The notes beneath the pieces were generated by a model. That model was not told where the DNA came from. It did no database searches and worked only from the letters and a program-made list of their open reading frames with translations. Shown piece by piece: positions 21,640-32,639 of a stretch of DNA of 64,000 nt (the first letter of the stretch is position 1; every line of letters starts with the position of its first letter). Origin of the DNA: Peromyscus leucopus (Eukaryota > Chordata > Mammalia > Rodentia > Cricetidae). A program made the position numbers and the translations under genes. The stretch is taken from contig NC_051068.1 in NCBI RefSeq assembly GCF_004664715.2, positions 51,439,453 through 51,503,452 of the forward strand. The letters are read 5' to 3'.

Positions 21640-21945
21640 GAGGCATCTAGGCAGTGGTACCAGGTCCTAGGCTCGTTGCATGAGATAGCTGTTTGAAACC
21701 CGGGACTTATACAGGGACACTTGGCTCAATCTGGGAGGAGGGCACTGGACCTGCCTGGACTGAGTCTATCAGGTCGATCTCAGTCCTCGGGGGAGGCCTT
21801 AATCTGGAGGTGGTGAGAATGGGGAGTGGGCTGGGGGGAAGGGGAGGGAGCGGGAGGGGGGAGAACAAGGGAATCTGTGGCTGTTATGTAGAACTGAATA
21901 GTATTGTAAAATAAAATAAAAGAATTATAAAAAAAATAAAGCATA
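21640..21945 (+). mobile_element. L1 3' end with strong G-run block
   Basis: The GGACCTGCCTGGACTGAGTC motif, GGGGGAGGCCTTAATCTGG, a G-run block at 21821-21862 and a terminal TGTAAAATAAAATAAAAG form a standard L1 3' end. A 73-codon Gly-rich frame here reflects the G-runs only. Confidence 0.8.
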
Positions 21946-22248
21946 GTCAAATTCTTTCCTAAAACATGTCTGACTTCAGTTATTTTTCATTAATATATTT
22001 CATTTTTTGGTCTAAGTTCCTTTGAACTCTTATTCAAATCAGAAAAGGCCCAGAATTAAAGAGTATGGAACATCTTGTACAATATTTGAGTAGTTATAAA
22101 AAGTTGAATGATATAGTGGAAAAGTGAAGAATATGTTAAGGCTACTTCTTGTGAAATACCTCATAAACAAAACAAAAAAGAAGAAATTGTGCCCAAAGAT
22201 TGTCTCTACATGACTTGTAACTCTGAGAATTTCAAAAGGATATTAGAA

Positions 22249-22250
<2 letters not shown>

Positions 22251-22290
<40 letters not shown>
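22251..22290. repeat. (GT)n microsatellite
   Basis: 20 pure GT units. They sit exactly at the truncated 5' edge of the LTR copy that follows. Confidence 0.97.
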
Positions 22291-22291
<1 letters not shown>

Positions 22292-22596
22292 GGTCAGTAG
22301 CCAGGCAGGAAGTATACACAGGATAAGCAGACAAGGAGAAAAGTGGGAAGAGGAAAGCTGAGTCAGGAGACGCCAGCCTGTTGTCCAGGGAACAGCATGC
22401 AATGGCACACAGATAAAGCCACGGAACACGTGGCGACATATAGACTAACAGAAATGGGCTGAGTTTAAGTGTAAGAGCTAGTCAGTAGTAAGCCTCTGCT
22501 AATGTCTGAGCTGTTTTAATTAATATAAACCGCTGTGTGTTTATTTCATTCTGAGCAGCTGTGGAACAGGCGTGACACAGAAAAACATCAGCTACA
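22286..22596 (+). mobile_element. LTR, same family as 18718, 5' edge replaced by (GT)n
   Basis: TTGGTCAGTAGCCAGGCAGG, CCACGGAACACGTGGCGACA, ACAGAAATGGGCTGAGTTTA and the terminus CATCAGCTACA align with the solo LTR at 18718-19076. The first part of U3 is absent and a GT array lies in its place. Confidence 0.8.
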
Positions 22597-22989
22597 GGTG
22601 TGTCCATCTGTGTGTGTGCTTGTGTAGAAAATAATAACCCAGTGACATAGAATTTACGTAGGTATTATGTCACAGGGAAAAAGAGACATTTTCCAATTTG
22701 GGGCTAAATAATACATTTTTCTTACCTGATACCAAAAGACTTTATAATGGATGCCACATTAAATGGTAGCCTAATTTCTGAGCAGAGCAATTGCCTAGGA
22801 ATACCTCAAAATCCTGCCGAATAGCGGGATGTCATTTCCGAGTTATTATCCCCTCAGTAGATTTGAACCCACTGGGTGTGAAAACTATGGAAGTTGTTTC
22901 TAAACAGATCCTGATAACCTTATTTATTTCAATCACCAAAATTAGAAAAACTAGACTTAGAATCTTTACCTAATGTGTCTAATTTTTGA

Positions 22990-23068
22990 AAAGGGACACT
23001 TAGCATCCCACAGACTAATATATATGTACGTATATATATGTATATATACATATATATATATACATATA
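22990..23068. repeat. (TA)/(TGTA) palindromic tract
   Basis: ATATATATGTACGTATATAT is followed by TATATACATATATATATATAC. The stretch is nearly self-complementary and could extrude as a cruciform. Confidence 0.85.
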
Positions 23069-23163
23069 TTCATATTACTTGTATAATGTCAATTTAAGAA
23101 GTAATTTGATTTAAAAATAAAAAGAGCTATCTCTATAATAGACCTTTAAAAATGTAACTTTCA

Positions 23164-23305
23164 CAGAGATCCGCCTGCCTCTGCCTCCCGAGTGCTGGGA
23201 TTAAAGACGTGCGCCACCGAGGCCAGCCTGGGCTACAGAGTGAGTTCCAGGAAAGGCGCAAAGCTACACAGAGAAACTCTGTCTCGAAAAAATTTTTTTA
23301 AAAAA
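23164..23305. mobile_element. B1 SINE with inverted 5' half
   Basis: Bases 23164-23219 are the 5' half of B1 in reverse orientation (CCTCCCGAGTGCTGGGATTA), and 23220-23290 are the 3' half in forward orientation (GGCCAGCCTGGGCTACAGAG), ending in an A-rich tail. The whole is flanked by GTAACTTTCA at 23154-23163 and 23306-23315. One pair of target duplications around both halves indicates a single insertion event. Small losses occur at the element's 5' end (GCCGGG) and at the breakpoint (AGTTCG). Confidence 0.9.
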
Positions 23306-23315
23306 GTAACTTTCA

Positions 23316-23515
23316 TTAGACATATAAGTCCTCAGTAATTGTTCTAGGCTGAATGGAGTTGTCTAGGAGATTTCCCCATTAAATGTAGGCAGATTATATT
23401 TAATGATTGGCTAATGGACATCTTTAAGGGACAGGGAATGTTTGGTATTCATGAGTTTCATATCCAAAATTATAAATGAATTGTGTAATAAAAGTATTTG
23501 TTTCAATATCCTTAG
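23316..23515. other. Non-coding stretch, no gene seen
   Basis: Short AT-rich sequence between the inverted B1 and the start of the L1 body; no repeat identified. Confidence 0.5.
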
Positions 23516-23672
23516 CCATCACGAAAATGAAAATAAAAACTACTTTGAGACTTCAATATTATACCAGTTCGAATGCCAAAATCAACAAATGACTCCTCAT
23601 ACTAGTGAGGATGTGGGCTAAGAGAACATTTATGTAAGTGCAAACTTGTTACAACACTATGGAAATCAGTAT
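23516..23672 (+). mobile_element. L1 ORF2 3' region, segment 1 (split)
   Basis: GAGGATGTGGGCTAAGAGAA, GTGCAAACTTGTTACAACACT and ATGGAAATCAGTAT are sense L1 ORF2 sequence. The L1 is broken here and resumes at 23996. The frame is destroyed by substitutions. Confidence 0.8.
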
Positions 23673-23995
23673 TACTGTAATTAACAAGGTGATTCCATGT
23701 AATTTATCTGGTAATCAAGAGTGGTTTATTTCTGGGATAACTTACAGCCAATAAGGGTTGCTTACAGGATCTGGGAAAGATGAAGGACCATAGAGTGGAG
23801 AACTCTTGCTTGGTGTCCCATCCAGCTTCCAGAACCACAAGGTATCCAGAAGGGCCAAACACATATGCACCTCGAGTCTTAAGGGGCTCCCTCTCAGCCA
23901 CGCCCTAGGGGCAGGTCATAGGCAGGTGTGGCAGTTACCTGCTGTCACTTTAGGGGCAGTCTTTCAAGGTCAAAGCTGGAACAGCTACCCACTAC
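23673..23995 (-). mobile_element. Unclassified 323-bp insertion in L1, LTR-like
   Basis: The insertion lies between AAATCAGTAT repeats (23663-23672 and 23996-24005), and L1 sequence is continuous when it is removed. On the minus strand it begins near TGTAGTGGGTAGCTG, has AATAAA at its 3' side (the TTTATT at 23727-23732) and ends near TTAATTACA, giving TG and CA termini. A 10-bp duplication is long for an LTR, so the mechanism is unclear; the duplication may be partly a coincidence of L1 sequence. A 65-codon frame (23704-23901) shows no known domain. Confidence 0.6.
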
Positions 23996-24305
23996 AAATC
24001 AGTATGGCAATTCCTCGGGAAACTGACAATATATCTACTTCAAGATCCATTTATACTATACTTGAGCATATACCAAGTAGGACTTTACAACCTACTACAG
24101 AGCTACTTGCAAATCCAAGTTCATTTGACTCTATTCATAATAACCAGAAATTAAAAACACACTAAATGTCCATCAACCAATGAATAAATAATGAAAACAT
24201 GGTACATTTACAAAGTGGAATATTTTCCAACTGTTACAGAAAAAAACAAAACATGAAATTCACAGGCAAATAGTTGCACCTAGAAAATATTTGAGTGTGG
24301 TATCA
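23996..24305 (+). mobile_element. L1 ORF2 3' end, segment 2 (split)
   Basis: CTACTTCAAGATCCATTTATAC, TTGAGCATATACC, ATGTCCATCAACCAATGAAT and GGTACATTTACAAAGTGGAA are the sense C-terminal region of L1 ORF2. A second LTR interrupts it after GAGTGTGGTATCA. Confidence 0.88.
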
Positions 24306-24698
24306 TGAAACATGAATCCTAAAAGGTCTTATAATGAAAAATCCAGAGTTAGATATTGGGGTAAAAGCTGAAAGATCAGAGAAACAGAGCAAGCCAGCCC
24401 CAAGTTCTTATCTCTATGAGATCCTCAGTCTCAAGAGCATGAGTTCTTGTTTCCTCATGCCTTATATACTTTTTTGGGTCCTGCCATATTACTTCTTGGG
24501 ATTAAAGATGTGTGTCACTGTCTGCCTGGTTCTGTTTCTCTCATGTAATCCAGTGTGTCCTTGAACTCACAGAGATCCAGATGGATCTCTGCCTCCCAAG
24601 TGTGTGCCACCACAGCCTGACCTCTATGTCTAATTTAGTGGCTGGCTCTGTCCTGATCCCCAGGCAAGCTTTAGTGGGGTACACAATATATCACCACA
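24306..24698 (-). mobile_element. LTR, TGTGGTGGTATTG family, nested in L1
   Basis: In plus-strand order it reads TGAATCCTAAAAGGTCTTAT, GATCAGAGAAACAGAGCAAG, GTGTGTCCTTGAACTCACAG, then CTTTAGTGGGGTACACAATA and TATCACCACA, the reverse of the LTRs at 41557 and 45668. Candidate 6-bp flanks are GTATCA and TTAGCA (4 of 6 match). It sits between L1 ORF2 end and L1 3' UTR, so it inserted after the L1. Confidence 0.75.
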
Positions 24699-25600
24699 TT
24701 AGCAGATATCTAAAGACCAAATATGTTCTGTGTTATATGTGGATGTTAGCTTTTAAGCTTTTAATATGTGGGTGATAATCTGGATAACCACACAGCTTAG
24801 GTAACTAATAAGTGACGAGTGGAGCAGAGACTCTCCCAAGGAAAGGGAAATATATAGATAGTTAAGGAGAGACAGGAGAGACTGGAGTGAGAGGATTAAA
24901 TGGGGAAGGATGGAAGAAAGGGGTAAAAGAGGAAAAATGGGGAAGGACAACCAACACTAAGGGTCAATTGTGGGACCATATGGAAATCTACTACTAAAGA
25001 AGCTTCCATATATATATACATATAAGAAAGAAATCTAAATGTAGTCACCAAAGAATGGGGGAAGACAGTGCCACACCAGAAATTTTACATCACCAAGTAA
25101 ACATTCCATTACCAGGAATGGTAGTTATGTCTAGTTGAGTTGTTGCCAAAGGGTTTCTATGGAGACCCTCAAACAGCTCAGGGTATTGCAAGATACTGTT
25201 GTTTTGCTAAAGGGATACAACAATCAAATGACTCCTTATGATATTTTCTATACACATAGATGAGTCCTTTGCACCACCATCTGGAGAGAAGCTTCTTTTT
25301 GTAGTAGGTAGCAATTAATACAGAAACACACAGTTGAACAAGCTACAGAGAGTGAGGGATTATGGAGCACATAGTCCTAATTGCATTGTCTTCATAAAAT
25401 CCACCCCTCTGGGCTCAGGGATCTATGCAAAAGAGGAGAGAGAAAGATTAGAAGAGCCAGAGGCAAAAGATGACTCCAGGGAAATTGTATTCCAGACAGA
25501 ACAACAATGACGCACATACCAACTAACAGAGACTGTGGCAGCACACACAGTTTCAGGGCATTAAAGGTCCTTGGTTATTTTGAAATTTCTGGTGAAAACA
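24699..25600 (+). mobile_element. L1 ORF2 end and 3' UTR, segment 3
   Basis: ATATGTGGATGTTAGCTTTT, GATAACCACACAGCTTAGGT and a purine-rich run (24860-24950) continue the L1 just past ORF2. Further on, TCTGGAGAGAAGCTTC, CACAGTTGAACAAGCTACAG and CCTCTGGGCTCAGGGA are 3' UTR motifs also found at 46380-46740. The later part may be a second, adjacent L1 copy. Confidence 0.7.
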
Positions 25601-26000
25601 AACAAATACACAGATATCTGTATTAGACACTTCATTTGATTCCTTTGAGTATAATCCCAAGTGTTATATCACTACGTTGATAATTTTAATTTTTAAGATT
25701 TTTCCAAACTACTTTAGACTAATTTGCATTCTCTTAGTCACTGGACTAATTTACATTCCCATCAACAGTGTACAAGCCACCACGTTCTCGCCAGCATTCT
25801 GTGTTCTTTCCAATCATTCTAACCAGAATGAGATGGACTCTTAGTCCAGTTTTTATTTTCATTTTAGTGACAGCTAAAGGTGATGATTATTTCCTATGTA
25901 TATTTATACGACTTTTGTGTTTCTTTTGATAGGTGATTTGTATTCATTTGCAACATTTACACTTATAACAAATCATACATGGGATAATGAACATCTCTCA
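25601..26000 (-). mobile_element. L1 ORF2 fragment, antisense, old
   Basis: ACTAATTTACATTCCCATCAACAGTG and TCTCGCCAGCATTCTGTG, followed by TCATTCTAACCAGAATGAGA, are the antisense of a mid-to-late ORF2 segment of an old mammalian-type L1. Confidence 0.8.
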
Positions 26001-26049
26001 TGATAGTAGCATGAATCCTTTCATGACAAATTAGTGCTCATGACTTAAT

Positions 26050-26465
26050 CACCTCTTTAAAGGTGGGATGTCTCAACTGACCTGAGCTCATGGGAGTTCA
26101 CAGGCTCTAGAAGGACAGCTAGGGAGCCTATAAGGCACCAACTTAGGCCCTCTGCTTGTGGGTGATAGTAGTGTAGCTTGGTCTGTTCCTGGGATCCCCA
26201 GCAGTGGGACCAGGATCTGTACCTGGCACAAGGGCTGACATTTTGGAAACTACTCCCTATGATGGGAGGTCTATCTCAGCCTTGATGCAATGGGGAGGAG
26301 CTTGGTCCTGCCTCAACTTGATGTCCCATACTTTGTTGACTCCCATGGGAGGGCTTACCCTTTTTGAAGATTGGATGGGGGAGATAGATGGGATGGAAGA
26401 GGGAATGCGAGGAGAGGTGAGAGGGGAAACTATGGTTGGTATATAAAATAAATTTTAAAAATGTT
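26050..26465 (+). mobile_element. L1 3' UTR end (G-rich type)
   Basis: GAGCTCATGGGAGTTCACAG, TAGTGTAGCTTGGTCTGTTC, CAGTGGGACCAGGATCTG, TTGGTCCTGCCTCAACTTGA and a terminal GTATATAAAATAAATTTTAA form one of the most complete copies of this 3' end in the window. The 80-codon frame at 26204-26446 comes from it. Confidence 0.85.
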
Positions 26466-27125
26466 AAAAGGGGAGATATCTCAACATTGTTACACTGGGA
26501 GTTAAGCATCTGTCTTTGCAGGACATACTCATATCTCAGCAGGTCCTAAATACTACCAGAAAATGTGTTAATCAAGTTGAACCAAATGTATTTAATAAAA
26601 TATAGGTAGAAGAACTAACTTGGTGTTATCTCAGAAAAGGCTAGTTGAATGAAGATATTGTTTAGGGTTTCAGTTTCTGTACTCAGGCGCCTTAGTCAGT
26701 GTCTTAGTACAGGTCTTGTATGCAATATAGTCATTGTGGACATTATATGGCATCACAAAGATTCAGAACTTTACAAATGTGTAGCTTTCAAAGTAAATTT
26801 TGCCAACTAAAATGTTATTTGGCCAGTCAGTTATTTACCCAGGTAAGCATCCTCAGGTTCTGAGAGTAGAGATATTTGCTCAAGTAACAGAAATATTTAT
26901 CTGTTTATATTGGTTCAAGCCAATTTTCTGAGGCAGAGAATGAAGTAGTGGGTCAATACTCTAATATTTCTAAAGAAGAAAAATTTCTAAAACACATGAT
27001 AAGGTCATATTGCCATGTATACACATAGGTTGTAGTCTTAAATATTAATCTGTGTGAGTTACGGTGTTTAATTTCTCAGGCACCAATAGTCTTTGTAATC
27101 TAGCACCCATTGTTATAATTTTATA
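26466..27125. other. AT-rich non-coding stretch, no gene seen
   Basis: No recognised element or frame. Confidence 0.5.
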
Positions 27126-27127
27126 TG

Positions 27128-27245
27128 TATTTAATTGACATGTCATTATATAACTTTCCCCATCCCTTTCCTCTGGCCCTTCCAACGTCCCCCCTCCAAT
27201 TTCTTCCATGAACCTCTCACTCTCAAATTGATCACCTTTTCTTTC
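27128..27245 (-). mobile_element. L1 3' UTR-related fragment, antisense (possible)
   Basis: CCCCATCCCTTTCCTCTGGC, CTCCAATTTCTTCCATGAAC and TCTCAAATTGATCACC resemble antisense 3' UTR of rodent L1. Support is weak. Confidence 0.35.
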
Positions 27246-28440
27246 TTCATATATTGTAACAAATATATGTGTGTATGTGTACACAAGTACATAAATACAT
27301 TTCACTATGTTCATATTTTATTTCTTTTGAAAATATATCTGTCTATTAATATTGATATCAGTGTTTAACGAAGTAAATGAGGTGATAACACATGCTTTTA
27401 TAAGAAGTCTATTCTTACAAATATGAGATTTTTTGTGGTTTTTGCAAGATTTTATATTAAGAGTTCCCACACAGTTTTCTAAAGATAAAATATTACATAT
27501 ATATTTAGGGTACATATATAAATATATCTCTATCATTTATACATGTATCTACAAAATTATCAAATATTTACTGAAACAGAGCCACGTCCATTCTTTCACA
27601 CATTAGTAATGATTAATTTGTATTTCAACAATCTGGGGTAGATACACAAGGCACCTTGTATTCCCCATACTAAATTATTTGATGGCTATTTCATTAAAAA
27701 AAGAAAATATTCAATAATCCCCCTTTTGATAGATGAAGTTAATTAATAAAATTTTAGTTTATGATAGAAGTGGTTCATGAAAATACATGTAATTAAAAAG
27801 AAAAGTAATGATTAATGGAACATAAAGTATGAGACTTTTGCTAAAATTTTTTCAACATTATAAAAAGTATATAATTAAAAGAACATGTCTCATTGTTATT
27901 AATGTCTTAAGACTGAACTAGTGTTCTTGTGACTACAATGGTTGATTGATTGATTAGAACTTCAGTAATGTGGAGAGGTGGGAGTGTTACAATTCCAAAG
28001 CTAAATTATCATGGGATATCTTTGCCATTCTCTGCATACCCCCCCAATACTCTCTTTAATAGCCACATATTGCCTATTCTATCTGTGATGTAATGTTCTT
28101 GGGAAAGGTGAATCCTTTGAAATGTATAAGCATATGCCTATTTTCTACTAACCCCCCAACTGATGTGATTGGGAAATATCTGAGGTCTACCAGAGGTGTT
28201 CCTCCTTTTCTGTAATCTGTCTACTCCATGTATCTACCAATGTGCCTGAAAAACATACTAATTTTAATTTACTTTTGTGACATCATTTTGAAACTTTATA
28301 AAATCAATATCTCATTGGTACAATGCAATGGGACAAGAGAAATCTATACATCTAGGCCCGAATTACTTGTGTTTCCTTTCTGAAGTGAGACTTATTTTAT
28401 GTTGACTAGACTAGGATAAACATTTTTAATAATCAAAATA
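27246..28440. other. AT-rich non-coding stretch, no gene seen
   Basis: It contains only short ATAT-rich runs (27497-27530) and no recognised repeat. Confidence 0.5.
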
Positions 28441-28449
28441 TAATTCCTA

Positions 28450-28570
28450 AGCCAAGTTGTAGCACACATCTATGATCTCGACATTTGGGAAGCAGGGTCA
28501 TAAGGATTATGAATTCATGGTCAATCTTAGCTGCATAAATTGGGAGTCAGCATATGCTATATATTTCAAA
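28450..28570 (+). mobile_element. B4/RSINE-like SINE, diverged
   Basis: GCCAAGTTGTAGCACACATCTATGATC, GACATTTGGGAAGCAGG and GGTCAATCTTAGCTGCATA follow the order of a B4/RSINE1-type SINE with many changes. Confidence 0.6.
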
Positions 28571-29565
28571 GCAAAAGTAAGTAAAGTGGATAATTTCCAA
28601 GATTAGAATAAGCACTAGTAGGACAATAAAATGTACATTATGAACATGTAGCATGAAGAAAAACAATTTTAAAAATATTAAAACAAAGTATCCTGTCTCT
28701 AAAGAACTATGTTCATACAACATTGTAATGTTTTATTTGAATGTTATATAGAGAGAAGGGCAATTTCCCTGTAAGATATTCTTATGAGAAAGAATGTGTT
28801 ATTTAAATTGAGTATTGTTACTTATGCAAATCTGTATTCTAGAAGGCCTAATGAAGCCACTAAGACTAAGCCCCCAAAGATGTGAAATCAGCTCAGCAAA
28901 TGTAGTGTTTCTCCAAGAACGTCTTGCATGCATATTTCATATTTGGAAGAAAACTTTGTGAGGTAATCACTTGCCCTTTCCATGATATTTCAGGAGGATG
29001 AAAATAAAAAGGAAAACAACATAAAAGGCAGGGCCCAAACAACCCTTTGAAAGCACATCTGGGGAAGCTCCAAGAATGTAGTGGTTGTTGAATCTTGTTT
29101 ACATATTTATAAGCTGGATGCTTCTCAGATGGTACAAATTACAAGATTCCACTTTTTTGCTATTCTGATATTCAGTTTTTGGGCCTAAACACTTCATACC
29201 TTGTAAGAAAAGTCAATTTAAAAGCAAAACTGAACACCTTGGAACATTTTCTAAATAAGCATTGAATGTCACCATTGCATACTGATTGATTCCAGCCCAT
29301 CTTTGAACATATGTACAGACACACTCAGATAGTGCTATCAAAAATATATACAGTATAAAACTACCAGAATGTTAGGCTAGTAAATAGTCTTGTAAAATAA
29401 TGCTCAGTTTGCTGTTTGTGTGAAGTGCAGTGAGTCTTACCTGTGCTTTGAAGGTAAACCTAGATGTTTCTCCACTTCATAACATTTTTAAAAATCTATG
29501 AATGAAAGCTATGGCCAAATGTTTTGAATCCCCCAATGCTTATTTGTTATTTAACCCTTACTATT
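28571..29565. other. AT-rich non-coding stretch, no gene seen
   Basis: No repeat or coding signal recognised. Confidence 0.5.
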
Positions 29566-29569
29566 ACGG

Positions 29570-29930
29570 CAATATGGTTTGAATGTGCTACCCTCAAATT
29601 TTAAGTGCTGGAAATATAATTCCAAAATTAATATCTGGCTAATATTTGGAGGTGGAGATTTTTGTAGATTATTTGGTTTACATTAGATCTTAATAATGAA
29701 GCACCAGATGGTGTGAGCGACTGTGTAAGGGAAGGAAAAGGGCTGACCTAGTGTACTAGGTCTCCTACTGTGTTAGGACTTCTCTAGTCTCAGACGACAG
29801 GAGGAAGCTTCTCACTAGGTATCTTTTTATTATGCTTCTCAGCCACTAGAACTGCAAGAGGTAAAAATACAAAAATAAACTTCCAGTCTCTCGTATTCTG
29901 TTATAGCAATGTAGAATGTATGCAGAGACA
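29570..29930 (+). mobile_element. Old MaLR/MLT-type LTR (probable)
   Basis: ATATGGTTTGAATGTGCTACC, GGAGGTGGAGATTTT, CACTAGAACTGCAAGAG, AAATAAACTTCCAGTCTC and TATTCTGTTATAGCAATGTAG follow the layout of ancient mammalian MaLR LTRs; the AAATAAAC is the ancestral polyadenylation signal. Highly diverged. Confidence 0.6.
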
Positions 29931-30597
29931 GTATTGAGAGATTTAGCATCTGGGAAGATAAATAGCCCAAGGAGGTCTCTCTCACAAATGCGATTCATTC
30001 TCTCATAGGAAGAGTCCAGAAAAACTTGCTGCCCTCTGTATGCCCTGTGATAATGTAGCAAAAAAGTATGCAGTGTGAAACATACAGGTCCTCAGAAGAA
30101 TCCAAACATGCCATCTCCCAAAAGCTTCTACTTTCATAAATGAAGCAGTCACTATTCTGGAGACCTGGAACCATTACAAGTCCATAACATTGTTTGCATC
30201 CATTAGAATATAATGACTCATCTAAAAACATCAAAATTTACTGGTTCAATATAACAAAAGTATTCCTTTTGCTCAAGAAGGGGCCTGCCTGCATTACCAA
30301 GTTCATCATTACAACTTTCCCTACATGGTAACTTTGAGATGTACCTACTAAAGGCCACAGGCCCTTTCATTTCTAATGTTAGGGGAGGAAAGTTGGATGA
30401 TGTTAAAGGACATTTTCATCATCTGCAGTATAGAAGAAGATGTTTTTACTTTCATTTCCGTTGACTAGAACTCACTGCAATCCCTTACTTATCATTAAAG
30501 AAGCTTCAATTCTGCTAGCTTAGCAAGAATATGACAAGAATATGGCAGTGTGATATTATTAGAGCATCAGTACATGTGATAAACCTTTGCCAGCTAT
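29931..30597. other. Non-coding stretch, no gene seen
   Basis: No recognised repeat. Minus-strand frames at 29846-30234 overlap each other and the LTR and show no domain. Confidence 0.5.
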
Positions 30598-30806
30598 TGG
30601 GTCTAGGAAGATGGCTCAAAGGTGGTGCCTTCTTTTCAAGAGTACCTGTATTTAATTTTCAGGCCCATGTGGCAGATCATAATTGCCTGTAACTGATGCC
30701 CTCTTCTGGTCTCTGTGTACACTGCAGACACATGTTTTCTAGACGTGCGTGAAGACAAAACATCCACATAAATAAAAGAAATAGAAATCAAGCTTTTAAA
30801 AAAGTT
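30598..30806 (+). mobile_element. B2 SINE
   Basis: GGTCTAGGAAGATGGCTCAAAG begins the tRNA-related head, then GCCCATGTGGCAGATCATAA, CTGATGCCCTCTTCTGGTCT and a CACATAAATAAAAG tail complete a B2. Several substitutions make it an older copy. Confidence 0.85.
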
Positions 30807-32335
30807 TTTGCCACATATTGAAAATGATAAGTATAAAGATGCATGAAGAACATAAGGGTTAAAATACTGCAGCTCTTCACTGAATATATCAGTCAACATC
30901 CTGCCTCTTAAAGCGGGAACATTAGTGAGCTTGGAAGCACACGCTAATATTTCTTTGATATCATAAAATTCATTTTAAACTTCATAGTTTTTTAGTTATA
31001 GCCTGCGATTTATTGATATCAGATTCAATATAAAAATGTCTCTTCTTCAATTTAAATTCCTAGTGTGCTTACTCAACTCTTTATGAAAACCTGGTTGAAG
31101 AATCACAGTTAAATGAAAATGAAGAAGGGATTTGAATGGTTAATTAATACGTTTGATCTGTGAAATCCAAGTCTAGAGAATTTAGGAATTAGAGTTCAAG
31201 AGTGGCACATATTTCTTTTTATCTAGAATGAGTTTCGTGTAGCTTGCAAACATTAGAGATGCAATTTCATTTTTCAATTGATCTATCTGTATGGATGACA
31301 GACTGTAGGCATCACCTTTTAAAAACCTGCTGATCTTTCCTTATACATCCACCTGTGATTCTCAGTCTCATGGTTATCTTAAATAAATATTCAGAAATCC
31401 CACAATTATTTCTCTCTTTGCCTGTTTGCTGAAAATGTGCACTGTTTCAGAATTCAAAACCTGAAATGATGATTGATGTCACGTGACAGTATTTGTGTCA
31501 TAGAAAATATTGAGTGGTCACTAAGTCCTCCCAACACTATCACCAAATGGAACTTCTAAACTCATGTCCACAAATCATAAAACTTGGAGGAGAATGCACA
31601 TGAAACATTCTCACATTCTCTTTATTAGCCAGATTATTTTCCATTTAGGTTAATAAAACTAGTGTGAAAAATCTAAGTATACCTATTGTTTCTTCAACTG
31701 TGTCTCACTCTTTGAGTCCATGACAATAATCAAAGTATAATTAAGATGGATTTTAATTCATTTCAATTTCCTACTTTCCATAAGTGCTAATTTTTATAGG
31801 ATTACTGAAATTTTAATCTACTTTTCATTTCTAAGCTACACTCTCAATCAGTCATTTATCTTCACTATATAGTTTCTCTATTAACATTTTGAGGCATTAT
31901 ATCTGATCCTAAATCTTCTACAGGACACATCTCAACATTGTATGTAAACAATGATAAACACAAAAATTCCCATTGATAAGACACAACTGAATTGGGCCTG
32001 CAGCCTTACTTAGAATAATACAAAACAAAAACAAAGCCCCAATCTGATATTCAATTTGCAATGATAAGACAACCCACTAGGCATACCTACTTTGGTTATA
32101 AAGACTACTCTGAGCAGAGATAGAATTCTTGTAGTATTTATGAATGAAAGCTGGTAAATATTTATTTTATTCTATGTGACTCAGTTATAAATATACATAT
32201 GTACATGTTTGTGCTTATGTCTAAGAAAATATAACAAAAGTAAGGTATTTGCATCGTCAGTACTAAATGTGGGAGCATGAAATATGTAAATATATGCACA
32301 CATATATATGGTTATCAATTACTCAATAGATAAAT
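30807..32335. other. AT-rich non-coding stretch, no gene seen
   Basis: No transposon or frame recognised. It is one of the longer apparently unique stretches. Confidence 0.5.
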
Positions 32336-32379
32336 ATGACAAAGTTATTCAGTATGATTGAACCTATAGATATTCTTTT

Positions 32380-32547
32380 TTTTTTTTTTTTTTTTTGGTT
32401 TTCTGAGACAGGGTTTCTCTGCGTAGTTTTGCGCCTTTCCTGGAACTCACTCGGTAGCCCAGGCTGGCCTCGAACTCACAGAGATCCACCTGGCTCTGCC
32501 TCCCGAGTGCTGGGATTAAAGGCATGCGCCGCCACCACCCGGCCTAA
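32380..32547 (-). mobile_element. B1 SINE, young-looking, with TSD
   Basis: A T-run tail, GAGACAGGGTTTCTCTGCGT, CCTCGAACTCACAGAGATCC and a well-kept GCCGCCACCACCCGGCC end give a full B1 with few changes. ATATTCTTTT flanks it at 32370-32379 and 32548-32557. Confidence 0.95.
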
Positions 32548-32639
32548 ATATTCTTTTATATATATATATATTCAAAGGTATTTTTCTTTCTTTCTTTTTT
32601 TATTTTTTTTAAATTTATTTTACAACTAAATATTCTTTT

